Shown: positions 6,358-15,463, numbered from the stretch's first letter. The stretch: 19,522 nt of DNA from JBDREC01 sp043820105 [NCBI: Pseudomonadota bacterium] (GCA_043820105.1 JBDREC010000087.1:1-19522), one strand, 5' to 3'. The notes: a model not told the origin generated them from the sequence alone. Translations and numbers: made by a program.

Positions 6358-7410
6358 CTACAACTCAAGCATCCTATCAAGCGCAATCTTAGCATATTTT
6401 TTCACTTCTTCATCAACTACAATTACATTAACTTCCCCGAGGTTTTCAAGAGAATAAAGCAGATTCTGCAGATTAATTCTGTACATATTAGGACATAGTG
6501 AGCGTGCAAGTGGAATGACTTTTTTATCTTTATGTAAAGCAGCTAATCTTGAAACCAGGTTAATTTCAGTTCCAATCGCTACTTCTGCGCGCACAGGTAA
6601 TTTTTGCACATAATTTATTATATGGCTTGTTGATCCATTTGAATCAGCTTTTAATACAATATCTTTTGGGCACTCAGGATGTACAACTATTTTGGCTTTT
6701 GGATAATTAACTCTAATATTTTGTATATGTTCAGCAGTAAACCAAGTATGTACGTGGCAAAATCCTTTCCAGGTTATTATTTGAGATTTATTCAGATGCT
6801 CAATATCTATTTCACTTTCGCTTATTTTAGGATCCCAAACAAAAATATATTCATCATCAATACCAAGTGATAAAGCTGTATTTGTGCCTAAATGTTCATC
6901 CGGAAAAAAGAATATTTTTTTATTTTGATTTAAGGCAAATCTAAAAGCCTTTTCAGCATTTGAAGAAGTACATACAAGGCCATTATGCTTTCCACAAAAT
7001 GCTTTTATAGCAGCTGTTGAGTTCATATAAGTAATTGGAATAAATGAATCCATATTAAATATTTTGCCAAGATAATTCCAGGCATAAAGGACATCAGGCT
7101 CGTTAGCCATTTCAGCCATAGGACAACCAGCTGATAAATTTGGAAGGATTACTTTTTGTTTGCTTGAAGATAGAATATCAGCTGCTTCAGCCATAAAATG
7201 AACTCCACAAAATACAATATATTCAACTTCTGCAAGAAGGGCTGCTTTTTTTGCAAGCTCAAAACTATCTCCTAATATATCAGATAAATCTATTATGTCT
7301 TGTCTTTGATAATGGTGTCCAAGAATTACAAGTCTGTTTTCCAGGCGTTTTTTTATTTCATTTATTTTCAACTTTAGTTGTTCATCTGTAAAACCAGAAT
7401 ATAAATCCAT
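6358..7410 (-). CDS. nadA: Quinolinate synthase NadA
   Basis: A 350-residue [4Fe-4S] enzyme that condenses iminoaspartate with dihydroxyacetone phosphate to quinolinate, the first pyridine intermediate of de novo NAD synthesis, in the cytosol. Three cluster cysteines are visible: C96 in SAGCPMAE, C247 in VHPECP and C306 in SLCPNMYRIN. The substrate-site motif ILGHHYQR is at 29-36, followed by FCGVHFMAE (67-75), ITYMNS (126-131), FFPDEHLGTNTA (168-179) and the HVHTWF region. Length and order match the shorter NadA class. ATG 7410 has AAAGGGAAG just upstream, and the preceding hypothetical gene ends one base before it. It is the last gene of a minus-strand operon with nadE. nadB and nadC are not in this window. 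Confidence 0.96.
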   Translation of the reverse strand: MDLYSGFTDEQLKLKINEIKKRLENRLVILGHHYQRQDIIDLSDILGDSFELAKKAALLAEVEYIVFCGVHFMAEAADILSSSKQKVILPNLSAGCPMAEMANEPDVLYAWNYLGKIFNMDSFIPITYMNSTAAIKAFCGKHNGLVCTSSNAEKAFRFALNQNKKIFFFPDEHLGTNTALSLGIDDEYIFVWDPKISESEIDIEHLNKSQIITWKGFCHVHTWFTAEHIQNIRVNYPKAKIVVHPECPKDIVLKADSNGSTSHIINYVQKLPVRAEVAIGTEINLVSRLAALHKDKKVIPLARSLCPNMYRINLQNLLYSLENLGEVNVIVVDEEVKKYAKIALDRMLEL

Positions 7411-7411
7411 T

Positions 7412-8245
7412 TCACTTCCCTTTAATTTTTTCTAAATGTTCCGAGGCAACTTGTCTTGTTTTGTTATATAGATCATTATTAGATATTTTGAGAACATGTT
7501 CCAGGCAAGCCTGAGCATTGCTTATAAAGGATTGTTGCTGCATGCTTTGGCTAATATAATAAAGTCTTACCCCTAATATTGTGAAAAACTCAATCTGATC
7601 TACTGATCCTGAAATTGAATTTAAAGAATTTTTGCTAATATTAAAAGAGGGAATGATTTTAGTTAATAAACTTGCAAAACTAATTTCAATATCCTTTTTT
7701 TCAAAACCCATGAATTCTTTTTCAAGCGGCAAAATACCTTTTTTCATTTGGTTTATCATGTAAGCTATATCAAGGTCTGAAAGATTAAAGGAAATAGTGA
7801 TCTCAAGGTTTTGGTTTGCTGTAATAAAGGAGTTTCTTAAAAGTGAGGTGCTTGCATTATATAATCTGTTTTGAAGAGCACTGAGTTTGTTTTTATAATA
7901 ATTAATTTTATCCTCAACTAATTTTAAATCATTTTTTGTATCTTTTTCTTTTAAATAGGCTTTGAGTTTTTTAATTTCATTAAGCCGTTTTAGCATTTTG
8001 ATATAAGAACTTTCTTGTGCCAGGAAAATAGATGTATTTAAAATTAGTGACTTTGTCGCAAATTCTGAAGTCGCAAAATTCTTAATTGTAATATCAAACC
8101 ATTTAATAGATTCATTAAAATCTAGTTTTGTAAGGGCTTCAGAGGCATTTAAGTAGGGTCTTAATGCTATATTATTGTCAATCTGTGCTAGTAATGAGCT
8201 AGTCAATAAAAGAAAGCCCAAAAAAACAATTGAATACTTCCGCAT
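7412..8245 (-). CDS. Exported alpha-helical protein of unknown function in the NAD operon
   Basis: Not recognised as a named family. From ATG 8245 it encodes 277 residues starting with a signal peptide (1-20, MRKYSIVFLGFLLLTSSLLA) and a probable signal peptidase I site before Gln21; there is no lipobox Cys. The mature protein is helical. Residues about 28-90 resemble one or two TPR-like helical pairs, about 83-130 is a Lys/Glu/Leu-rich coiled coil, and the remainder is mixed helix. I prefer ATG 8245, or TTG 8251 two codons earlier, which has GGAGT 7 bases before it, over ATG 8281: the latter overlaps nadE by 29 bases and puts extra residues before the signal peptide. It lies 7 bases after nadE and 1 base before nadA, so it is certainly co-transcribed. 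A periplasmic or envelope role is likely, unrelated to NAD chemistry. Confidence 0.8.
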   Translation of the reverse strand: MRKYSIVFLGFLLLTSSLLAQIDNNIALRPYLNASEALTKLDFNESIKWFDITIKNFATSEFATKSLILNTSIFLAQESSYIKMLKRLNEIKKLKAYLKEKDTKNDLKLVEDKINYYKNKLSALQNRLYNASTSLLRNSFITANQNLEITISFNLSDLDIAYMINQMKKGILPLEKEFMGFEKKDIEISFASLLTKIIPSFNISKNSLNSISGSVDQIEFFTILGVRLYYISQSMQQQSFISNAQACLEHVLKISNNDLYNKTRQVASEHLEKIKGK

Positions 8246-8252
8246 CTGCAAT

Positions 8253-9929
8253 TTATTTACTCCAATTAAATTTATGAACAATAGGCATTCTCCAGCCAGT
8301 ACTAAAAGACTTCGCTGTTATTTTTAAAACAAGGGGTGCTTGATTTCTTTTAAATTCAGCTGATGACATTAAATTAAGGATTTTTGAAGTGTATTCTTCA
8401 TTGTTATTTTCCTTAATAATTTGGGCTTTAGTAAGTCCTTTTAAAACAATTGAATCTAAAATTTTATCTAATTCATCATATGATCCAAGACTATCTTCAT
8501 CTTTTTGTTCTGGTCTTAATTCAGCAGAAGGTGCTTTTGTGAGGATGTTTTTTGGAATAATTTCATTTTTTTCATTAATAAAATTCGCAAGTCTATAAAT
8601 ATCTGTTTTTTTGATATCACCAATTGGAGCCAAGGCACCAGCAAGATCACCATAAAGGGTTGAATAACCAACAGCGAACTCGGACTTATTTCCAGTTGCT
8701 AGCACAAGGTTTCCAAATTTATTTGAATAAGCCATAAGAATATTTCCACGTATACGGGCTTGAATATTTTCTTCTGTAGTGTCCGTACTGCATCCTGAAA
8801 AGACTTTTTCAAGGCTTTCTATATATGTATCAAATAATTTTTGAATATTAATAATTGTATATTCAATTCCTAAGTTTTTAGCAAGTTCTATAGAATCATC
8901 GATACTGCTTTCTGAACTATATTTAGATGGCATTAAAATACCAAAAACATTATCATTACCTAAGGCTCTTTGAGCAAGATAAGCAGTGATGGCCGAATCA
9001 ATTCCACCTGATAAACCAATGACAACTTTTGAAAAACCTTGTTTTTGAATGAAATCCTTAATTCCTAGTATTAGTGCATCATGCATTCTATATAGATAAG
9101 TATAATTAGAACTGCTTTTTTGTTTATCAAGTATTTTTTTTTCATTAATTTGCTCTAAATTAAAGGTCATTAAATCACTTTCAAATTCTTTTGCCTTTGC
9201 AACAATTTCACCATTTTTATTTGCAACAAAAGAACCACCATCAAAAACCAGGTCATCATTAGCGCCAACTGAGTTTACATGACATATTGGAATTCGATAT
9301 TTTTGAGCAATCAATGAAATCATCTTTATTTTAAAATCTGCTTTTCCGAGTGAAAATGGGGAAGATGAAATGTTAATAATCAAATCAGGATCCATTTTAG
9401 CGAGTTCACAAACTGGATCTTTATGATAAAGTCTTTTTGTTAAAAAATCACTATCATTCCAAATGTCTTCACATATGCTTAAACCTATTTTTGCTTTTTT
9501 ATAATTGATAATTATACTTTGATCAGATGCTTCAAAATATCGTTCTTCATCAAACACATCGTAATTAGGAAGAAGAAATTTGTTTTGGATTACTTGTATC
9601 TTTTTGTTTTCTATAAAAATAGCGCTATTATACAAAGCCTTCGCATCATTTTTATTGGTTTTTGTAAAAGCTCCAATAACAATAGCTATATCATTTGCTA
9701 ATATTATTACTTTTTCTAAGTATTTTTCAGCTTCTAAAATAAATTCAGAGTTAAAGAGTAAGTCTTTAGGAGGATATCCAGAAATGGCGAGTTCAGGAAA
9801 AATAATGAGATCACAATTGTCATTCTTAGCTTTTAGTATATTTTTTTGAATTAAGCTAAAGTTATTTTCAAAATCACCAATTGTAGTATTTATTTGGGCT
9901 AGGGCAATTTTTATATTTAATTTGGACAT
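8253..9929 (-). CDS. nadE: Glutamine-dependent NAD(+) synthetase
   Basis: A 558-residue two-domain enzyme that amidates nicotinate adenine dinucleotide to NAD using ATP and glutamine-derived ammonia. The N-terminal nitrilase-type glutaminase (about 1-265) shows the Glu-Lys-Cys triad: E46 in FPELAISGYPP, K117 in NKFLLPNYDVFDE and C153 in SICEDIW. The C-terminal synthetase domain (about 280-558) has the ATP pyrophosphatase loop LSGGIDSA (306-313), ATGNKSEFAVGY (411-422) and the APSAELRP motif (466-473). Length is normal for bacterial bifunctional NadE. ATG 9929 is preceded by a weak AAGAAG. The start is 4 bases after the substrate-binding-protein stop, so the gene is coupled to it. Together with nadA it forms a partial NAD biosynthesis cluster. 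Confidence 0.97.
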   Translation of the reverse strand: MSKLNIKIALAQINTTIGDFENNFSLIQKNILKAKNDNCDLIIFPELAISGYPPKDLLFNSEFILEAEKYLEKVIILANDIAIVIGAFTKTNKNDAKALYNSAIFIENKKIQVIQNKFLLPNYDVFDEERYFEASDQSIIINYKKAKIGLSICEDIWNDSDFLTKRLYHKDPVCELAKMDPDLIINISSSPFSLGKADFKIKMISLIAQKYRIPICHVNSVGANDDLVFDGGSFVANKNGEIVAKAKEFESDLMTFNLEQINEKKILDKQKSSSNYTYLYRMHDALILGIKDFIQKQGFSKVVIGLSGGIDSAITAYLAQRALGNDNVFGILMPSKYSSESSIDDSIELAKNLGIEYTIINIQKLFDTYIESLEKVFSGCSTDTTEENIQARIRGNILMAYSNKFGNLVLATGNKSEFAVGYSTLYGDLAGALAPIGDIKKTDIYRLANFINEKNEIIPKNILTKAPSAELRPEQKDEDSLGSYDELDKILDSIVLKGLTKAQIIKENNNEEYTSKILNLMSSAEFKRNQAPLVLKITAKSFSTGWRMPIVHKFNWSK

Positions 9930-9933
9930 GGTT

Positions 9934-11649
9934 TTATCTTCTTATGAAAATTTCATCTATATTATAAAGAGAATTATATTTTGGAGAAGGTTTCGGAATA
10001 TAGTTGCCAACATGATTTCTAGAAGCTGACATAAAAGAAGGAATAACAGTAAAAATCATTGGAAGCTCATCTGAGGCGATGTACTGCCATTTATCATAGA
10101 TTTCTTTTCTTTCCTTAAAATCACTAGTAGCAGAGCCCTTTCTAAGAAGCTTATCAATTTCAGCTTCCCAAATAGTAGATGGTTCAATTTGATTAGGAAA
10201 CCAAATGTTTGAATTGGAGTTTGAATACCAGTAATGATTAACAAGATCAGGCTCAACTTCCCCTGTTAATCCTAAAATTATTGAATCCCACTTGTAAGAT
10301 GTCCATAATTTATGAACTATGTCACTTGTGGCTGTTGGAGTAAAATCAACAGTTATCCCAAGTTTTCTAAGATTTTTAACAAGCTGAGCAGAAATCTTAT
10401 GCCTTTGAAATCTTGAAATATCAGTAAATAAATTAAAAGCTACCTTATTTCCAAGGGAATCAACCAGTACATTGCTATTGGCTCTATATGAAAAGCCACC
10501 TTTTTTAAGATATTCAGAAGCTTTTTCAAGATTAAATGGATATTGAATAACATGCGGATTAAAATATTTTTTAGCTGATGGTGAAAGAGGGGAGGTGCCG
10601 TGATAGCCGAAGTTTTTCATGGTATTAAGGATAATTTCACCTTGATCAGTTGCGTGAGCTATTGCTTTTCTAAAAAATTTATTCCTAAACCATGTTAGCT
10701 TCACAGGATCTACATAGTTTTTACCAGTCTTTGGGTCAGTTTTAGTATTCTGATTAAAAACTAAAAACTGAGAAGCAAAATCCGCGCCCGAGTTTACAAC
10801 TTTAAATGCATCTAGCTCTTCTCTTGGTTTTAGTACAGAATAGTCTTCGCCTCTAAAATCCCCACCTCTAAGGCCATATATGTCGGCTTCACCACTTAAA
10901 AATTTTAAGAGACAAAGATCAGGGGAATCCAGGAAATGTATAATAACACCATCTAAATATGGCAACTTATCTCCAAAAATATTTACTCTATAATATTTGG
11001 GATTTCTTTTTAATATGGCTTTTTCCTTTGTGATTTTCTCAAGTATAAACGGTCCATTAACTACCATCTTTTCAGGGTCATCATCAAGTGAAAGAGCGTT
11101 TTCAAATTTCCCATTTTGAACAATTTTTTCATAAATATGTTTAGGTATAATAGGTGTTGTAGCGATAATATAAGGAAAGGGTGAATAGGAATAGGGCAAT
11201 TTAAATATTATTTTATTGTCTTTAGCGCTTATTTCAATTCTTTTATTTTTTATTGTATATTGGACTTTAAAAGGTGAAGCAATATTTGGATTATAGATCA
11301 CATCTTTAAAAGTGAATAAAACATCTTCAACTGTAAGCGCTTTGCCATCAGACCAAAAAAGGTCATCTCTTAAATAGAAAGTCCAAATATCTTTAGTATC
11401 ATTTGTCTTCCAAAAATAAGCGAAATTAGGTTCAAAGTCATAACTGTCCATTTTGATTTTTAATAGTCCCTGAAACATCATGTTGGTTATGTCTGTAGTA
11501 TCAATGACATCAGAGGTAATAGGATTTAGAGACTTTGGTATCTTAGTAGAAGTTACATTAATAATGCCGCCATATTTTCCTTGTTCAAAGGAATGTAAAT
11601 AAAACGGACTTAATAATGCTAAAATTAAAAGAAAAATAATTTTTTTCAA
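9934..11649 (-). CDS. ABC transporter substrate-binding protein, family 5 (peptide/nickel type)
   Basis: A 571-residue exported solute-binding protein of the DppA/OppA/NikA class (SBP_bac_5). The signal peptide spans about 1-20, with no lipobox Cys. The family signature LFWSDGKALTVEDVLFTF is clear at 97-114, followed by a long two-lobed domain. Family members deliver peptides, nickel chelates or other small solutes to an ABC permease in the inner membrane. No permease or ATPase genes accompany it here, so it is either an orphan serving a transporter elsewhere or has another role; the ligand cannot be predicted. The start is TTG 11649 with AAGG 8 bases upstream, and the signal peptide begins directly there. 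It is the first gene of the minus-strand operon, behind the promoter at 11682-11710. Confidence 0.93.
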   Translation of the reverse strand: MKKIIFLLILALLSPFYLHSFEQGKYGGIINVTSTKIPKSLNPITSDVIDTTDITNMMFQGLLKIKMDSYDFEPNFAYFWKTNDTKDIWTFYLRDDLFWSDGKALTVEDVLFTFKDVIYNPNIASPFKVQYTIKNKRIEISAKDNKIIFKLPYSYSPFPYIIATTPIIPKHIYEKIVQNGKFENALSLDDDPEKMVVNGPFILEKITKEKAILKRNPKYYRVNIFGDKLPYLDGVIIHFLDSPDLCLLKFLSGEADIYGLRGGDFRGEDYSVLKPREELDAFKVVNSGADFASQFLVFNQNTKTDPKTGKNYVDPVKLTWFRNKFFRKAIAHATDQGEIILNTMKNFGYHGTSPLSPSAKKYFNPHVIQYPFNLEKASEYLKKGGFSYRANSNVLVDSLGNKVAFNLFTDISRFQRHKISAQLVKNLRKLGITVDFTPTATSDIVHKLWTSYKWDSIILGLTGEVEPDLVNHYWYSNSNSNIWFPNQIEPSTIWEAEIDKLLRKGSATSDFKERKEIYDKWQYIASDELPMIFTVIPSFMSASRNHVGNYIPKPSPKYNSLYNIDEIFIRR

Positions 11650-11681
11650 TCTTCAAACCTTGTTATTATTATGTTTGAATA

Positions 11682-11710
11682 GTTATAGGGTTTCAAAAAA
11701 TTATTATCAA
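11682..11710 (-). promoter_or_regulatory. Sigma70-type promoter of the minus-strand NAD operon
   Basis: On the minus strand TTGATA (11710-11705) and TATAAC (11687-11682) are separated by exactly 17 bases, close to consensus. It sits about 33 bases upstream of the TTG start of the substrate-binding protein and is the best promoter match in the window. Confidence 0.65.
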
Positions 11711-11734
11711 GCACAAAGATAGAAAAGAATAATC

Positions 11735-11762
11735 TTGATTGGTAAACTTAATTTGTTAATAT
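11735..11762 (+). promoter_or_regulatory. Probable promoter of the PBP/amidase unit
   Basis: TTGATT at 11735-11740 and TAATAT at 11757-11762 are spaced 16 bases apart and lie about 38 bases before the TTG start of the PBP gene. The -10 box is inside the left arm of a perfect inverted repeat. Divergent from the promoter at 11682-11710, so the 150-base gap is a shared control region. Confidence 0.4.
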
Positions 11763-11779
11763 TAGCCTTAAATATTAAC
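11755..11779. repeat. Perfect 9-base inverted repeat overlapping the PBP promoter
   Basis: GTTAATATT (11755-11763) and AATATTAAC (11771-11779) are perfect inverted copies separated by 7 bases. The left arm covers the proposed -10 box, which is where a dimeric regulator would bind to repress. It could alternatively fold as a hairpin in the leader. The AT-only content raises the chance of coincidence. Confidence 0.45.
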
Positions 11780-11799
11780 TTACTAGAATTGGTAAATCA

Positions 11800-14310
11800 T
11801 TGAGAATTGGAATTGCAATATTAGGAAGCTTATTTTTTTCATGCTTATTCGCTGTCCTGGTTTTTATAAATATATTTTTATATTTTTCCTTTCATCTGCC
11901 ATCAGTTTCAGAGCTAGAAAAATATACACCCCCTGGGGTTACTGAGATCTTATCATCTGATTATGAGACAGTAGGTAAATTTTATGTTGAGGAAAGATAT
12001 ACATTACCATTGTCAAAAATTCCTTTTAAGTTAATTGAAGCTTTTGTTGCAGCTGAAGATGCGAATTTTTTCATTCATAAAGGCATTGATCCTACTGGTA
12101 TTTTAAGAGCTTTGATTAAGAATGTTCTTAACAAAGGTGGCTTGCAGGGTGGGAGTACAATTACTCAACAGGTAGCAAAAACGTTCTTACTTACTTCTGA
12201 AAGAACTATTACCAGAAAAATTAAAGATATGATTCTTGCTTATAGGATTGAAAAGCATTTTTCAAAAGATCATATAATATACTTATATTTAAATCAGATT
12301 TACTTGGGGCATGGTTATTATGGAGTTCAAGCAGCTGCAAGGGGATATTTTAATAAAGATGTTAGCGAGCTTTCTTTAGCTGAAATGGCAATATTGGCTG
12401 GTTTACCACAAGCACCCACAAAATTATCACCTGCGATAAATCTTGATAGGTCAAAACTTCGACAAAAATATGTGCTAAAAAGAATGGTTGAAGATAGATA
12501 TATTAGTTATGAAGAAGCTATTGAGGCATTTGAATATCCAATAATGGTTTCACCAAAAAAGCCAATGGCCTATGATATTGCACCTTATTTTATTGAACAT
12601 ATTAGACAATATATAGTTAGAAATTATGGACAGGAGACTTTATTAAAAGGTGGATTAACTATTATTACTACTCTGGATATTGATTATCAACTTAAAGCTT
12701 CAGCTAGTGTTAAAGAAGGTCTTGAACAACTAGATAAAACCACTGGATTTTTTGGACCTATCAAGAACATTCCTATTCATGAAATTGAAGCTCAAATTGC
12801 AAGTTCTACTCAGAGTTCTGAATGTAGCCTTCAAGATGCAAGTACGCTTAAGGGTATTGTTACTCAAGTCAATGATCAAGAGGGATTTGTAATTGTAAAT
12901 GTTTGTGGTAATTCTGGAAAGATTTTACTTGAAGATATGAGATGGGCTAGAAAGCCTGATACTAGTGTTTTCTGGAAGGAAGCACTAATAAAAAATCCAT
13001 CTGAAGCTTTAAGTGTTGGAGATTTAATACTTGTAAAAAGAGTAATGAAAGAAGATAGAAACAATCTATATTTTGCATTGGACCAGGAAGTTTCGGTTCA
13101 AGGAGGATTAATTGTAATTGAACCAGACACAGGTTATGTTAAGTCCTTAGTTGGAGGTTATGATTTCAATAAATCAAAATTCAATCGTGTTTTACAGGCC
13201 AAAAGGCAACCTGGCTCTGCCTTTAAACCAATAATCTATGCTGCAGCACTTGATAAAGGATTTACTCCTTCAACATTGATTATTGATTCACCGATTGTCT
13301 ATAATGATGCTGAAACAAATAATACCTGGAAACCTGATAATTATTCTGAAAAATTTTATGGTGAAACTACTTTTAGAAGATCTATTGTTAAGTCACTTAA
13401 TATACCAACAATCAAAATATTAACTGATATTGGAATTGATTATGTTGCTGAATATGCTAAGAAGCTAGGTATTATTTCTCCAATAACTAAAGATTTATCA
13501 ATGGCTCTGGGTTCATCTTCTGTTACTCTTGAAGAGCTTACTGCAGCTTATGCAGTGTTTGCTTCTGAAGGACGAAAAATCAAACCTATTTATATTAAGA
13601 GAATTATTGGACCAGATGGTGAGGTGCTTGAAACAAACGCTATTATGGAATTTGAGACAGATATTGATGAAAAGATCAAATTTTTAGAAGATAATTATTT
13701 ATTAGAAAATGAAGCTGAAAATGCCGTGAAGCTTGCCATATCTAAGAATGATGAACGTGTTGATAAGAATCAAAAGCTATCTGAAAACATAATTCACAAA
13801 ATGGAGCCTCTTGATATTGAATTGCCAGAAGGTTATGTTGTATCAAAAGAAACTGCATACTTAATGACTAATCTTATGCAAGCAGTTATTGCTGATGGAA
13901 CAGGGTGGAGAGCTAAAGCTATAGGCAGACCAGCGGCTGGTAAGACTGGAACAACAAATGATTATTATGATGCATGGTTTTTAGGATATACTCCAGAAAT
14001 CGTATGTGGTGTATGGACAGGATTTGATGATTATAAATCCCTGGGAAAAAGTATGACTGGATCTGGCGCTGCTGCTCCAATTTGGGTTGATTTTATGCAA
14101 CAAGCAACAAAAGGCAAAAAAATAACTTCCTTTAGGGTTCCTTATGAAACCATTGATTTTGTTAGGATTGATAAAAACACTGGACAAAAAGCAGTTAAAG
14201 ATACAAAGGATACCGTAATGCAAGCTTTCCTCAAAGGGACAACTCCAACAAATACAAATAAAAGTTCAGCTTCAGGTTCTTATGAGGAGTTCAATATCGA
14301 AGATTATTAG
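11800..14310 (+). CDS. Class A penicillin-binding protein 1A (glycosyltransferase/transpeptidase)
   Basis: An 836-residue bifunctional peptidoglycan synthase anchored in the inner membrane by helix 7-30. The GT51 glycosyltransferase domain (about 50-235) carries catalytic E86 in AAEDANFF and the motifs GGSTITQQ (117-124) and RKIKDMILAYRIE (139-151). An OB-like insert covers about 330-435. The transpeptidase domain has its active-site Ser473 in PGSAFKP (SxxK), SLN at 532-534 and KTGTT at 715-719, so all three penicillin-binding motifs are intact. A charged stretch of about 60 residues (615-675) lies between the SxN and KTG motifs and looks like a lineage-specific insert. The start is TTG 11800; an in-frame stop at 11776 limits extension, and no closer ATG preserves the membrane anchor. 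The amidase gene follows 49 bases later, forming a cell-wall unit. Confidence 0.96.
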   Translation: MRIGIAILGSLFFSCLFAVLVFINIFLYFSFHLPSVSELEKYTPPGVTEILSSDYETVGKFYVEERYTLPLSKIPFKLIEAFVAAEDANFFIHKGIDPTGILRALIKNVLNKGGLQGGSTITQQVAKTFLLTSERTITRKIKDMILAYRIEKHFSKDHIIYLYLNQIYLGHGYYGVQAAARGYFNKDVSELSLAEMAILAGLPQAPTKLSPAINLDRSKLRQKYVLKRMVEDRYISYEEAIEAFEYPIMVSPKKPMAYDIAPYFIEHIRQYIVRNYGQETLLKGGLTIITTLDIDYQLKASASVKEGLEQLDKTTGFFGPIKNIPIHEIEAQIASSTQSSECSLQDASTLKGIVTQVNDQEGFVIVNVCGNSGKILLEDMRWARKPDTSVFWKEALIKNPSEALSVGDLILVKRVMKEDRNNLYFALDQEVSVQGGLIVIEPDTGYVKSLVGGYDFNKSKFNRVLQAKRQPGSAFKPIIYAAALDKGFTPSTLIIDSPIVYNDAETNNTWKPDNYSEKFYGETTFRRSIVKSLNIPTIKILTDIGIDYVAEYAKKLGIISPITKDLSMALGSSSVTLEELTAAYAVFASEGRKIKPIYIKRIIGPDGEVLETNAIMEFETDIDEKIKFLEDNYLLENEAENAVKLAISKNDERVDKNQKLSENIIHKMEPLDIELPEGYVVSKETAYLMTNLMQAVIADGTGWRAKAIGRPAAGKTGTTNDYYDAWFLGYTPEIVCGVWTGFDDYKSLGKSMTGSGAAAPIWVDFMQQATKGKKITSFRVPYETIDFVRIDKNTGQKAVKDTKDTVMQAFLKGTTPTNTNKSSASGSYEEFNIEDY

Positions 14311-14318
14311 GCACAATC

Positions 14319-14350
14319 ATTAATTATTAATTATTGATTATTAATTATTT
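14319..14350. repeat. AT-only repeat tract, second copy of the 6295-6342 type
   Basis: Tandem ATTAATT/ATTATTG words between the PBP and amidase genes. Two 17-mers are exactly shared with 6295-6342 (14319-14335 and 14326-14342). Here it lies inside a probable transcription unit and just before the amidase start, rather than between convergent operons, so terminator function is unlikely. Confidence 0.6.
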
Positions 14351-14359
14351 TAAGAAATT

Positions 14360-15463
14360 ATGATAAATAAATTACTAAAATTCGTACTATTATTATTACT
14401 TTTTTCATCTACCCTTGTCTCCAAACCAAGTTATTATTTAAACAAGCGCCATTGGTCATCTGATAATTATTTGAGAATCGTGTTTTATCTTACAGAGTCT
14501 TCAAAATATGAGACACAGAAAATTAGTGCAAATAAGATTCAGCTTAAGATTATAAATAGTGATGCACCTAAGTTTTTATTAGAAAAAGAAAATTATAAAG
14601 ATATAATTCTTGATCAAATAGAAGCAAAACTCAATAATGGTAATCTCATTATTGATGTGGGCCTAAAAAAGAATATTGAAACTTATAAAGTAATGGTTTT
14701 TTATGAACCATTAAGGTTAGTTTTAGATATACATACTGATAAATCAAAAGCATATGCAAAAGAAAAAGATAAAATTAAAGCACTTTTGCTTTCAAAAGAA
14801 AAAGATAAGCCAATCATTGTTTTAGATGCTGGGCACGGCGGTAAGGACCCTGGGACTGTTGGTAATACTGGTTTAGAAGAAAAATATGTTACACTCGAAG
14901 TTGTTAAAAAACTCAAAGAGTTATTGGATAGAAAAGGACTATACAGGACTTATTTAACCAGAGAAAGTGATATATATATTGATCTTGAAGAGCGAACAGC
15001 TATTGCAAACTCAAAAAATGCTGATCTTTTTATTTCTGTTCATGTAAATGCAAGTTCCAATATTAAAACCCTTGGCCTGCAAACCTTTTATCTAAATCTG
15101 GCAACAGATAAGGCTTCAAAAAAATTAGCTAAACGTGAAAACCTTATAACAAGTTCAACTTCATACGTTGATTTGATAAAACTAGACCTTGAAACTACTA
15201 TGTATGGAAATAAATCTGTTGATTTAGCTAAAATTGTGCATAATGCTACACTTATGAAAATGAATAATAAGTATAGTGATATTGGTGACTTAGGCATAAG
15301 GCCAGCTCTTTTTTACGTCCTCTGGGGTGCAAAAATGCCTTCAATTTTAATTGAAGTTGGCTTTATGTCTAACAGGACTGAAGAAAGAAGATTAACTTCA
15401 TCTGAATATAGAGACTTTGTAGCAGACTGTATTGCAACAGGTATTCATGATTATTTTAAATGA
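14360..15463 (+). CDS. Exported N-acetylmuramoyl-L-alanine amidase (AmiC-like)
   Basis: A 367-residue periplasmic zinc amidase that cuts the bond between muramic acid and the stem peptide, used in daughter-cell separation and wall remodelling. The signal peptide is at about 1-21. Residues about 25-128 form a beta-rich AMIN-like localisation domain. The Amidase_3 domain (about 152-367) has the zinc and catalytic residues H159 (DAGHGGKDPG), E174 (GLEEKYV), H228 (ISVHVNA) and E332 (ILIEVGFMSN). The helical regulatory segment between the third and fourth motifs is short, resembling AMIN-Amidase_3 proteins of Gram-negative bacteria. The start is ATG 14360, with only a weak AAGAAA upstream. It is probably transcribed with the PBP gene, pairing a wall synthase with a wall hydrolase. 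Confidence 0.94.
   Translation: MINKLLKFVLLLLLFSSTLVSKPSYYLNKRHWSSDNYLRIVFYLTESSKYETQKISANKIQLKIINSDAPKFLLEKENYKDIILDQIEAKLNNGNLIIDVGLKKNIETYKVMVFYEPLRLVLDIHTDKSKAYAKEKDKIKALLLSKEKDKPIIVLDAGHGGKDPGTVGNTGLEEKYVTLEVVKKLKELLDRKGLYRTYLTRESDIYIDLEERTAIANSKNADLFISVHVNASSNIKTLGLQTFYLNLATDKASKKLAKRENLITSSTSYVDLIKLDLETTMYGNKSVDLAKIVHNATLMKMNNKYSDIGDLGIRPALFYVLWGAKMPSILIEVGFMSNRTEERRLTSSEYRDFVADCIATGIHDYFK

Noticed and set aside
8246-8281. Upstream ATG 8281 as the start of the exported helical protein
   Set aside because: It would overlap nadE by 29 bases and put 12 extra residues before a normal signal peptide.
9580-9849. Plus-strand open frame of 89 codons inside nadE
   Set aside because: Complement of the conserved nitrilase domain of NadE; shadow frame.
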